The notes under the pieces were generated by a model, which had not been told where the DNA came from, did not search any database, and worked only from the letters and a program-made list of their open reading frames with translations. Positions 9,273-18,780 of a DNA stretch of 25,249 bases are shown here, piece by piece. Positions within the stretch are counted from its first letter, which is position 1. Every line of letters begins with the position of its first letter. The position numbers were made by a program, and so were the translations under genes. Origin of the DNA: Chara braunii (lineage: Eukaryota; Streptophyta; Charophyceae; Charales; Characeae); contig BFEA01000024.1 of NCBI GenBank assembly GCA_003427395.1, positions 2,773,911-2,799,159 of the forward strand. Reading direction: 5' to 3'.

Positions 9273-10137
9273 AATGGGTTTAAGTTTTTCAAAAAAAATC
9301 ATTTCCTGTGCGAGCAAGCATGAAGAAAACTTCGATAGGACGCTTGAAATAGCAGGATATAAATTCGTAAAATATTCGGCATTTTATCAAAAGGCTTTAT
9401 GATTAGATTTCGCAAGCCAAGGGGACAAAATTTTCTTGGGTAATTTTATATACAAAAAAAATTGGAATCTCCGAAGGAAAAGAGGGTATCATAACCTCAT
9501 GAAACTTCAAATAACCCCACTAAGAAAGCAACACCGTGAACGGGTGGGCATCACCGACACCAGGGATCTACAATCAGAGCATGGAAAATCACCCAACTCT
9601 CAAGCTCCTATACTCAGATGATTATTGAAAATTGGAATGGAAGTTGCGATTTGCTCAAAACCCCGAAAAACTTCAATCGGATAGCCGAAGACCAAGCAAA
9701 GTCCCACATCGGACCGGATAGCATTTGATGTGTGACCTACTACTGCCAATAACTCAGTCCTACAGCAAGAGGTCCTAAAACAGTATAATTCGTAAAATGC
9801 TCAAAGCATTTGAGAAGACCTTGTCAGGACCAATGAATGATTCCATCATAGTGAGAGTGCTATCTCCTAAGAAAGAAACACATATAGTCAGGAGTAACAC
9901 ACTATTTACTAGTGCTCGCAAAGATAACCAACTACTGCAATTAGAAGATTCGATTGGCCGAAGTAATAGGAGTGGAGAATCTCATCGAACTACGGATGAC
10001 AGGAGATTGTTCCTTAACTGGCGGTCAAAAACGCCCGATAGAGCATATGCGTTGGAAAAGTCGTTTTTCAGGAAAGGTGATCAGGAACACCTAAGCTGAA
10101 AAATAAAGTCGGGGTAAAAGAGCTTCTAAGTAGGATA
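9273..10137. other. Unassigned region with USE-like motif
   Basis: Short open frames (for example 9436-9621 and 9797-10099) lack recognisable domains. AATTCGTAAAAT occurs at about 9364 and 9788, hinting at an old repeat. The only specific signal is the motif at 9701. Confidence 0.45.
9701..9711 (+). promoter_or_regulatory. Plant snRNA-type upstream sequence element, orphan
   Basis: GTCCCACATCG matches exactly the plant U-snRNA promoter consensus RTCCCACATCG. No clear TATA box follows at the Pol II (~35 bp) or Pol III (~25 bp) spacing, and I do not recognise U1, U2, U4, U5, U6 or U3 RNA downstream. The motif also occurs in plant repeats, so function is doubtful. Confidence 0.35.
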
Positions 10138-11700
10138 CTAGGGGGGGTGGAAAGGGTGGAACACACATCTATTGCTAAAGCAATCCCAAAGTATCAGCAA
10201 GGTAAGCACGAAGGCAAAAAAGAGTGCAAGGATTGCTAGGATCCCTAGAGTGAAAATAGGAGGGAAGTCTATAGAGCATGGAGGGGTGGGTAGATTCATG
10301 GCGGGGCAATGAGGAGGGGGGAAGGACATCAACTGATCAGGACGCATGACGAGAGAGATCAATAGAGTGAAGATGAGTATGCAGGGGAGGAAGATGGAAA
10401 GCACAGAAGGAGAGCAAGGGGGGAGTCTCATGTTGAAACACTGCTACTTAGGGCACTTCGGGCGAAGACTGGGGCAGGACGCATTAACCCAAGAAGGCGG
10501 ACAATACGAAGTACGACGATGGTCCAACGAATCAAGGAAGCTCAAAAAAGCTGAAGTGGCCAAAAATAGGCAGACGATCGTTACGACTCCCATGCAAAAG
10601 CTCGATAAGTCCATGAAGCAATTACTCCAGCGAGGAGGCTTTTGAAGACCAGAGCCAGACAACATCTCCTACGACAAACGAGCAAACCACGCAGCAACAT
10701 CACACATGTAGTACAAAACGTTAGGAATTCAAATATTTTACGGTATCGTTTAAAATAGGAGTATGGAAAAAATAGTAGAAGATAGAAGAGCTCCCAAATT
10801 TGGTCAAGCGACCCCATCATGTCGACGTAACCTGAAAGAATGGGGTTAGTAGACCAGTCCCAAAGGCCTTTTCGCCAGTGCCTGCCATACTGGCTCATCA
10901 GGGGAGAGAGATACCCCTTGGTTAACGTACCTCACTGGGAGAAGGGAGAGTGCCTTGAGAGGAGATAGGAAACAAGTATGGGGACTATGAGATCGAGAGG
11001 AAAGAGGTGGAGGACGGGGGGAGGGTGGAGGGGCGAAAGGAATTACGTATCCGTTACCGTTGTCGATGAAGAAGCTTGAGCGGCTGACATGGTAACACCA
11101 CGAAGAACAAGGAGCCTGTCAGTAGAAGAGAAAGGGTTATAATCCCGTTGTGACACGTATGCCAAGGAGCCACCCTCTGAAGGCAATCTCGGGAACTGCC
11201 GTTGTCAAGAAATACTAGCCCGATCAAACACTGTAGGATATAGCCGAGATTCTCATCACCCAATATAACCCGCAGCAGAGCAGAAGCAGCAGCAAATAGG
11301 CGCAAAGGGCTCAAGGAGTCGATGATCCCCCGGGGGTGCGAATCGTGCAGCAGCAGCGTTACCGAAGCCAAGGCCGCACATCAAGCAAGCTAGAAAAAAT
11401 GTGCAGCTTAGCGGCGTACAGCAGAGGTGGAGCACTGATTATGGCGATGGTTGGCAATGCCGCAAGAGCAGCAGCGATGGGCACACACTCCACGAGCACA
11501 GAAAATGACGTATCACTGGTACAGACGCGCAGAAACCTCGTTCAATTTGAAAAACACGGCGGAGTTCGAGGTGTGCGCGCTACCACGCGGAAAGCGATAG
11601 CAGAGCGGCACACACCCGAAGTGTACCGCGGCACACCGCCGAAGCCCTTCGCTAAGTAGTACTTCCGACTAAAGCTCTGAATGGAGCCAGGATCAGAGTA
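10138..11700. other. Unassigned; minus-strand open frames of low support
   Basis: The + strand is purine-rich (for example 10920-11040), so the minus strand gives several L/S/F/P-rich frames of 73-105 codons (10138-10431, 10444-10665, 10581-10898, 11054-11371). They have hydrophobic stretches, and one is preceded by a splice-acceptor-like CTTTCAG (minus strand, about 10838-10832). None shows a domain I can name. A spliced host gene on the minus strand is possible but not demonstrated. Confidence 0.3.
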
Positions 11701-12157
11701 TATATACAGACCTAAGTCGTTTCATCATTTGAAAGAGGTTTTCTCGGGGGGACAAAATAAAAAAGCAAAAACCACTTTCAAAAAAGGAAATCAGGACTTA
11801 TATGAGGGAGGCCTTATTTCGTACAGGGCGTGGGAAAACCTCCTATGCCTGGGTTTCGTGTGCGGAGGAAAATATATATATTTATATATATATTTAAATA
11901 TATATGTCACAGCCCCTCGTTTGTTGTCCTCTTCTCCCTCTCTGCCTACGGTTTACCGGGCAGTTCTATTTGACGATTTATGATGTGACAATATATATAT
12001 ATATATTTTTTTTTTGGCTGTGACAGACCTTTCTTTGTTTCGTGGATGTTTTGCTGGCTTGTGATGGGGTGTGAACCGACAGTCTGTAGAGTTTTTCATC
12101 TGGTGTGGGTGAGTGATAGTCTACTTTGATTTTGGTTAAGGTAGATTATCATTTACA
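11701..12157. other. AT-dinucleotide repeats beside the gap
   Basis: (TA)n tracts lie at about 11870-11905 and 11991-12006, the latter followed by a T run. Between and beside them are TGTCACAGCC (11905-11914) and GGCTGTGACA (about 12016-12025), exact reverse complements. These look like transposon termini but no coding sequence accompanies them before the gap. Confidence 0.45.
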
Positions 12158-12987
12158 NNNNNNNNNNNNNNNNNNNNNNNNNNNNNNNNNNNNNNNNNNN
12201 NNNNNNNNNNNNNNNNNNNNNNNNNNNNNNNNNNNNNNNNNNNNNNNNNNNNNNNNNNNNNNNNNNNNNNNNNNNNNNNNNNNNNNNNNNNNNNNNNNNN
12301 NNNNNNNNNNNNNNNNNNNNNNNNNNNNNNNNNNNNNNNNNNNNNNNNNNNNNNNNNNNNNNNNNNNNNNNNNNNNNNNNNNNNNNNNNNNNNNNNNNNN
12401 NNNNNNNNNNNNNNNNNNNNNNNNNNNNNNNNNNNNNNNNNNNNNNNNNNNNNNNNNNNNNNNNNNNNNNNNNNNNNNNNNNNNNNNNNNNNNNNNNNNN
12501 NNNNNNNNNNNNNNNNNNNNNNNNNNNNNNNNNNNNNNNNNNNNNNNNNNNNNNNNNNNNNNNNNNNNNNNNNNNNNNNNNNNNNNNNNNNNNNNNNNNN
12601 NNNNNNNNNNNNNNNNNNNNNNNNNNNNNNNNNNNNNNNNNNNNNNNNNNNNNNNNNNNNNNNNNNNNNNNNNNNNNNNNNNNNNNNNNNNNNNNNNNNN
12701 NNNNNNNNNNNNNNNNNNNNNNNNNNNNNNNNNNNNNNNNNNNNNNNNNNNNNNNNNNNNNNNNNNNNNNNNNNNNNNNNNNNNNNNNNNNNNNNNNNNN
12801 NNNNNNNNNNNNNNNNNNNNNNNNNNNNNNNNNNNNNNNNNNNNNNNNNNNNNNNNNNNNNNNNNNNNNNNNNNNNNNNNNNNNNNNNNNNNNNNNNNNN
12901 NNNNNNNNNNNNNNNNNNNNNNNNNNNNNNNNNNNNNNNNNNNNNNNNNNNNNNNNNNNNNNNNNNNNNNNNNNNNNNNNNNNNNNN
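12158..12987. other. Assembly gap (830 N)
   Basis: All bases are N. Open frames drawn across it on either strand have no sequence support. The gap sits next to AT repeats that commonly break assemblies. Confidence 1.
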
Positions 12988-13755
12988 GGCCTCACGCTAC
13001 TTCCATCGATAGGATGCGCATAAATCGAATTAATCTTCCACTAAAACATGGAAATATACACTGCCTGGTTGAATGTGCCCGACACCTGCCGGACAACACT
13101 TTCTGCAATTGACAACGCGCCTCGAAACTAACCCGCAGCGAAAAGGGACCCCGTTCATAAAGCCGCGCTAACACCAACTGTACCAAGCGCCCCCGAAAAA
13201 AAAATGTACGAACGTGCGGGCCCACCAGTCCAAAAAAAAGGGAACGTATGAAACGGGGCACTAAGTTTGTCCCATCCAACTGACGTGTGGGCCTCATTTT
13301 CCCTGGGCCCAGGGGAAGCGGCTTACAGGGCCCTATCCTTCCTTTAATAGTTATATAGAAGATAGATAGAAGGAGAAGTCGGGGGAGTAACATGAGTTTG
13401 GAGATGATGGCAAGATGAAGGGGGATTGACATTGGTCTTTGCGGGTGTTCATCATCTTCTTCTCCCCCATTCTTATTTCTTCTTCTTCCTTTCTCTATTT
13501 CTCTTTCCATGTTCTCTCATTTCAGTTGCAATTGAATGACGTTGTCTTAAGTTATTGCACTGCAAGATAGCCAAGATCATAGCAAAACAAAAAAAAAAAG
13601 GAAGGATCTGGCTGCGAGCATATTCTGCAAAAGTTGAGCTATTCGTATGTGCCTTTCAAGTTGTTTTGAGAATCACCCAACAAGTATATCGTGGCAACAA
13701 CGTTGCAGATGACATGTCATATTGACACTCGATCATTCTGGTGTGCATCATGCAG
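12988..13755. other. Non-coding flank of a possible host exon
   Basis: The region holds A runs and GGGCCCA-type words. At 13490-13522 it has a pyrimidine tract ending CTCATTTCAG, which resembles an intron 3' end on the + strand. The 172-codon minus-strand frame over 12992-13510 shows no recognisable domain and I do not accept it as a gene. The last ~100 nt would be the intron upstream of the exon at 13756. Confidence 0.4.
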
Positions 13756-13868
13756 GAGCTGTTGTTGCCCCTCTTTGCCATATTTCGCTGGCTGCATTCC
13801 CTTACGGAGTGGCATGAACCTAGCAAGTCGTTTGTGTTCTTGTTCACAGTGATATACATCATCGCCAG
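13756..13868 (+). CDS. Possible single exon of a host membrane protein
   Basis: A 113-nt block is bounded by ATCATGCAG/GAG (acceptor) and GCCAG/GTGCGT (donor), and is open throughout. It encodes about 37 residues. The first half has RWLHSLTEWHEP and the second a hydrophobic segment (SFVFLFTVIYIIA) that could span a membrane. The arrangement L-x-x-L-x-x-W-x-x-P-x-x-[ST]-x-x-F followed by a transmembrane helix reminds me of plant DUF639 proteins, or less so of the C-terminal membrane region of MCTP proteins. That resemblance is from memory. No neighbouring exons could be identified, so it may be an exon with long introns, a gene relic, or chance. Confidence 0.35.
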
Positions 13869-14636
13869 GTGCGTGCTTTTCATTCTTCATGATTGGTTAG
13901 CAAGTGATTATCGTGGTTTGCAGTGACGCACACCCTCTGCAGATGTGTGCTTTGTTTTTCTTTCCGATACTCCTAAACGAATAGTGGGTCTCGTGTGACT
14001 GTCCCACGTAAGACCTCTTCACTGTTGGGAAAAAATTGCTCCGGGCCCAAAGCACGGGTGGGGCTCGCGTCGTTTTGTGTGTGTTTTTTTTTGTTTTTTT
14101 TTCCCTGGTGTTCGTTTCGTTTTGTTTTTTTCCCTGTGCTTTTGGTGTGGGGCTTGCGTCTTTTTTTTTTTTTTTTTTTCTCAATATCAGGAAGACGCAG
14201 CGACGACTGCCAGGAGGGGGCGGGCCCAAATCACGTGGCGCTCGATTGACTGGAAAAGAACACGGCCGCGCGCTGTCAGAGGACTGACGAGGAGGGAGGA
14301 GGGAGGAGGGAGGAGGGAGGAGGGCAACGATGATGGAGGGAGGAGGGTAGTGGAGGATGGAATCGAGGGGAAAAAGTGGTCGGGCGCTATCGACAATGGC
14401 ATAAATTTGAAGCCAAGGTGTGTGGATCATGCACATGGACTCGCATCTCATAAAATGACACCGAGTAGACCAGACCAGATTAGATAGAGTAGAAAGAAGA
14501 TAAAAGTTCATGAAACACATGGATCACAGATCAAACAGGCGACACAACCATGATCACAAACGGACTTGTGATTTCCCCCGTGCAAGGACTGGGAAATGGT
14601 TTCACCCAGTAGACCCGACATTTGCACACACACAGA
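13869..14636. other. T-rich and G-rich non-coding sequence
   Basis: T runs occur at about 14085-14102 and 14160-14179. CGGGCCCAAA[G/T]CACG occurs twice (about 14042 and 14222). A GGAGGGA repeat lies at 14289-14348. Open frames across the T runs (poly-F) and the opposite strand (poly-K/P) are compositional. Confidence 0.55.
14289..14348 (+). repeat. (GGAGGGA)n purine repeat
   Basis: At least eight GGG or GG runs are separated by A, broken once by CAACGATGATG. The run spacing is suitable for a G-quadruplex on the + strand. Confidence 0.85.
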
Positions 14637-14760
14637 GATTCGATCCCTAGACCTGTGCCCAAACCCTGTACATTGACCCTGTGTGCTGAGTGAGATTCGA
14701 TCCCTAGGCCTACCCTTTACCCTGTACATAGGCCCAGCGATCTGTGTAAGACTCGATCCC
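14637..14760 (+). repeat. Three ~57-bp repeat units with GAYTCGATCCC
   Basis: GATTCGATCCCTAG at 14637 and 14694, and GACTCGATCCC at 14750, are spaced 57 and 56 nt. The first two units also share CCCTGTACAT at their 3' parts. The core resembles a Pol III B box (GGTTCGANTCC), but no tRNA fold accompanies it. The array lies just upstream of the LTR of element 2. Confidence 0.75.
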
Positions 14761-14786
14761 AAGGTCTGTAGATTAGGAGTTAGGTC

Positions 14787-15543
14787 TGTTACCGTTAGGC
14801 TTAGGAAGGTCTGTTCTAGAAGTCTCTATCTGAGTCTACTGAGGCTTAGAGTCTGTTTGTAAGTCTGTAGGCTCTAGAAGGTCGTAGGTCCCTGTAGGCC
14901 AGGCCAGTCAGCAAGTACCAGGTGTAGGGGCTGCACGTGGGGAAGGTTCTGGAGCACGCTGTGGGTTTCACACGTTTTGGCCCAGAAGGCCAAACGTCTG
15001 GAAACTTCCCTGGGCTACACGTTTTGGCCCAGGCCCACACGTTTTGAGGCAGGCCCGGGTACCTCCAAAGAGGTATAAATGAAGAGGCAGCATTTAGCCA
15101 TTCATTCATACGCCTGTGTGCCATGCAGAAGAGCTGCCTTGGTATCTTGTGCGTGGAGGACTGCAGGTGCCCGGAGAAGAAGTGGCCTGTGAAGAAGAGA
15201 GCGGCCATAGCGAACCAGTGAGGTAGACACCGACGGCCATAGCTCGGAGGAGGAAGACGCCGGCGGCCATAGCTGCCCAGCTGTTGGTGTAGACAGGGTG
15301 TACAGAGAGTGTGTGTGTGTGTACAGCGTGCACATTCAGGGTGATCTCGTAATTGCGTAGAAGTGAGGGAGAGTGAGGCTGGTGGTAGAGACAGTGTTTG
15401 GCGGCCATAGACGCAAGTTGTACAGTTGATTCAGACTGAGTTTAATACAAGTTCATTGTTGTTCTGAGTGGGAGGAGTTCGGTTTTGCCATCAGTTCTCA
15501 AGTGTGCATGTTGTGAGCAAGTCCAGAGTCGAGTCTGATTGCA
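14787..15543 (+). repeat. Probable 5' LTR of element 2
   Basis: The right end is well fixed: CA at 15542-15543, one base, then the primer binding site at 15545. The left end at TGTTACC (14787) is a guess by analogy with element 1 (TGTTACA). The interior has three ACACGTTTTG boxes (14970, 15017, 15037) upstream of a TATA box, then the first four GGCCATAG motifs (15203-15410). About 757 bp if the left end is right. With no second LTR copy, the boundary cannot be checked. Confidence 0.6.
15074..15080 (+). promoter_or_regulatory. TATA box of LTR 2
   Basis: TATAAAT lies about 470 nt before the primer binding site, downstream of the repeated ACACGTTTTG boxes. This is the expected place for the Pol II promoter that makes the element's genomic RNA, with initiation around 15105. 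Confidence 0.65.
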
Positions 15544-15830
15544 TTGGTATTGGAGCTGGTACCCATTGTCCACGCTGGCAGAGCTGCAGCAGCAAGTTGG
15601 AAGAAGGAAGAAGCCGCCATAGCCGGAGCTTGGCAGAGAGAGAGAGAGAGAGGAAGAGAGAGAAGGGGGGACGGCAGCCATAGCTGCCACGCTCGGGAAA
15701 GGAGACGACCAGCAAGAAGAAAGAGATAGATGCAGAGAGAAGGAAGAAGAAAGTGACGAAGAGGCTGACGAAGTCAGCCATAGCTGAGGTGAAGAAGACG
15801 AAGGTTTTGACGAAGAAGGTCTGCCATAGC
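15203..15830 (+). repeat. Dispersed GCCATAGC motif array
   Basis: GCCATAG(C) occurs at 15204, 15236, 15266, 15404, about 15616, 15677, 15777 and 15823, often with GG or CG before it. The array spans the LTR downstream of the TATA box and the leader, so it would be in the transcript. Single copies occur at comparable positions in the other two LTRs (7184, 24946). Function unknown. Confidence 0.8.
15545..15564 (+). promoter_or_regulatory. Primer binding site (tRNA-Met type), element 2
   Basis: TGGTATTGGAGCTGGTACCC begins one base after the LTR's CA. The first half matches the complement of the 3' end of plant initiator tRNA-Met (TGGTATCAGAGC) except at two positions. The same site, TGGTATCGGAGC, is used at 25150, supporting a shared primer tRNA. 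Confidence 0.8.
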
Positions 15831-15844
15831 CGGGAGGTTGAAAG

Positions 15845-15969
15845 GTTGACCAGGGGAGTCGACCAACGTTGACCCAGAGTTGACCAAGAGTTGACCAAGA
15901 GCGTTGAGCAGGCGTTGACCAGGAGCATTGACTGGCGAGTTGACCAAGACTGTTGACCGGAGCGTCGAC
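15845..15969 (+). repeat. GTTGACC repeat cluster in leader 2
   Basis: Eight TTGAC[C/T] cores on the + strand, plus two GTCGACC variants, lie in 125 nt with irregular 10-25 nt spacing, often as GTTGACCA(A/G)GAG. TTGAC[C/T] is the W-box core bound by WRKY factors. The cluster sits between the primer binding site and gag. It could equally be a degenerate minisatellite. Confidence 0.85.
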
Positions 15970-16252
15970 CCAGCTGGAGCGAGAAGACTACCGGTACCAC
16001 CCTTTCAAGCCCTGTCCTATCCCCTTACCCCGTGGGTGTGCACCTTCACCTTGGTACCTGCTGACGCCAAGTCTGTCAAGTTCAGTCAGTCATATCTCCC
16101 TGCCAGTCTTGTTTAGGTCGGTAGGACTCTGTGATTGTGGTCATAGAACCGTAAGTCTAGCCCGAGCAGTGAGTCAAGACCCCTCGATAGAAGTTAACCT
16201 GTTCGGTTTACGTGTTGAGGCGCGGAATCGTTGCTGATTGTGCACTATCACC

Positions 16253-18131
16253 ATGGTGACCCGCAGGTCAGGAACTAGTACCACCCCCTACAGCAAGGAG
16301 CAGGAGGAGAAAGCTGCCGCCATTCTACGAGAAAAGAAGAAAAGGATGGAGAAGAGGGAGTTAATCAAGCAGACCAAGATGCTGGCCTTGCTAGAGGAGC
16401 AAGAGGCAAAGAAGAAGCAGATGGAGGAGTTGAAGAAGGATCAGGAGGAGAAGATGGCGGCTATACAAGAGGAGGTGGAGAAAGAAGAAGAAGAAGAAGT
16501 AGAGGAAGAGGAGCCATTGGAGAGGAGAGGGGAAGCTAGCACAATCAAAGAAATTGAGATTGCAAGGATTGCACAAGAGTGGGCAGGGAGGCCGAAATGG
16601 TCGTACCCCAGGAAGAGAGAGAAGCAGCAAGGAGGCAGATTGAGACAGAAAGGGACCCGGTGAAGAGAAAGGCGAAGGAGGAAGAACAGCAAATGGCATG
16701 GAGATACGGGCTGTCCCAAGAGAGGGTAAGACGATTGGAAGCGGCGGAAAGGGCAGAGAAGGATCTGAAAGCGGCGGAGACCAGGATGGGGAAAATCGGG
16801 GAAGAGATGGAGATAGCCACCAAGCTCAATACCCCGACTCAAAGTGTAGAATCTTTACTAATTGCACACCATGAACAAGTGCAATATACCCGCAGCTTGG
16901 AAGTAAAGATAGATGCACCGGGTTCAAAGATTTTGCGAGTGACATGATGAAATACTTATTGGCCGAAGTCCATAATGCAATTAGTAAGACCCGAGAGTTC
17001 TGCACTGGCGCTATTGAAGGTTTAAGATAGCGACTCCTAAATCGTGAGAAAGTCAAGGTTCGTTTTACCGAACCCTTCCGTGGAAAGAAGGGTGAGGATT
17101 TCGATAACTGGGAGGCCAACGTGCACTCCTACTTGTACTTACAGGGAGTCACGCCTGAGGACCACGTTTTGGTGGCCTTCCAGGCCCTTCGAGACGAGGC
17201 GACCAGCTTTGCTAGGTCGCTAGCCTGCGCTGCGAACTGTGATAACGATATGGTTACGTATTCGAGACTGACACCTCTCTCTGAGTTCCTAAAATCACTC
17301 AGGGAGCGATTCTCAGATGTGACGCGGGGGCTCAAAGCCTCCGACAAACTCCAAATGATACACACTCGCCAGTGGAAGAGCGTGCACGCCCTCAAGTCCG
17401 CCATGGACGAACTGATTGCAGTCCCTGGGCATGGAGTAACCGATGCCCAACTTCTTAACCTCTTCTATCGTGCCCTCCCTGAGAACATTCAGGGACATTT
17501 CTTCGAGAAGAAAAACCAGCAGGGCATGACTTACGATACTCTTAGTTGGGAGGCAGTTGCATTTGCCGCCCAAGCATCGCCAGTTACCCCGTTCTAGCAC
17601 AAAGATCTGTCAAAGGGAAAAACGTGGAAGGGACGCACCATCTCGACCCAAATTAAGGCCAAAGATAGTCTGATATTAACAATGGAGGAAGGTGGTGCCG
17701 ACGAGGTTCCCTACTCTAACATCGAGTGGGGACTGGAGGAGGAGGAGAACAGCGGAGCAGGCTAGGCGAGAACCTATGCTACTGTCGCGGCCGGAGGGAG
17801 GGCGCAAGGAGGAGGACAACGGTTCGGCAGGAATGGTCGGGCCACAAGTGGCCGAGGACAGGGCGGCCAGGGGGTTGGCGACAACGGCAACCGCCAAGAG
17901 GGAGGAAGGGGAGGTCCCCCGTCTAACCGTCCGCGTTTTAGTCGGTCACCCCCCAGACAGGGAAGGTGGCACCCAGGCCGACCTTGGTTAGATCTGGGTA
18001 TAGATCAAAGAGTATGGCAAGAACGCATTAACAGTTCTCAATGTCTATTCTGCGGGGACGCAGGCCACATTATCAAATTTTGTCCTAAGGACCGTGCTGC
18101 ATTTGGGGCAGCAAAAGATAGCCGTCGGTAG
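16253..18131 (+). pseudogene. gag: gag of gypsy element 2 (broken)
   Basis: Gag would form the particle and package RNA. The ATG at 16253 sits in a strong context (TCACCATGG) and opens MVTRRSGTSTTPYSKEQEEK. Residues ~15-100 are K/E-rich heptad-like sequence, surely a coiled coil, ending in an acidic run. Frame changes near 16590 and 16920 and a TAG at 17028-17030 precede the capsid domain (17046-17594, with RSLACAANCDNDMV and a LFYRALPENIQGHFFEK segment). Further TAG codons stand at 17595 (family Trp, TGG to TAG likely) and 17763. A G/R-rich stretch then leads to a perfect CX2CX4HX4C knuckle at 18042-18083. The frame ends with TAG at 18129. The protease follows in another frame. Confidence 0.82.
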
Positions 18132-18780
18132 GGGTCGCAACTGCCCCTACCCCAGGAGTATGTGGATCTGAGCGTGCGAGCGAAGTAGAGACTCCCACAC
18201 CACATATCTCCATGGTAGAGGTTGCAGGCCAGCGTCTAGTAAGGTGTCTAGCGACTGCTTGTGTTAGGGTCTCTCTAGATGCTTCCCTCACAGGCTTAGT
18301 CAAGGAGTTAAGGGAGAGGAGGCAAGCCTGGGCCAAGATGAAGAAGGATAGTGAAGGACAGCTGATCCTCGCAGATATAGAGATATTTAGAGCTAGAGTA
18401 GGAGCCGTGAGAGACAGTGGGGCGACTAGGAGTTATATTAGTCGTCGAGCGCTGAAGAAGTTGAAGCTAAATCTAAAAGTCCAGCGATTAGAGGAACCTA
18501 TAGTCAACATCCTTGCAGACAATAGCAGGATGCGCGTTGAAGAGTATGTTGAGGGGTCCACGCCTACTTTCGCCTAGAGAAGGATGAGAAGGTAGAGAAG
18601 GTACTGCACTCCTTGACCCTCCTCGTAGACGAGAGTCTCCTGTTTGACATTGTTCTAGGCACAGACAAGGGAGAGTGTAGCGGGAGCCGCACTTCACCTT
18701 AGAGAGCACGAGTGCGGGCTCCCTAGTGCGTCAGGCGAAGTTAAGCAAGTCCGCCTGTTCCATGAGTCCGAGGTAGATAA
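18132..18780 (+). pseudogene. pol: Aspartic protease region of pol 2
   Basis: From the gag end, a shifted frame reads through a short T/P-rich linker (about 18150-18211) into VGAVRDSGATRSYISRRAL. The catalytic D-S-G is at 18413-18421, a canonical retropepsin triad. Near 18560 the frame shifts, and [10 protein letters not shown] (about 18636-18666), the second protease hallmark, lies in the new frame. Near 18685 the original frame is restored ([14 protein letters not shown]). The two shifts thus compensate each other over about 125 nt. The tail connects to RT. Confidence 0.7.

Noticed and set aside
12126-13112. Long open frames across the gap on both strands
   Set aside because: They consist almost entirely of N and have no sequence content.
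12992-13510. 172-codon minus-strand frame beside the gap
   Set aside because: No recognisable motif, and low-complexity R/K/E and L/R segments. Splice-like signals on the other strand contradict it.
13897-14520. 207-codon minus-strand frame
   Set aside because: It is made of K, P and S runs from the T and GGAGGGA repeats on the + strand and has no domain.
14637-14760. tRNA genes
   Set aside because: B-box-like cores are present but no A box or cloverleaf could be drawn.
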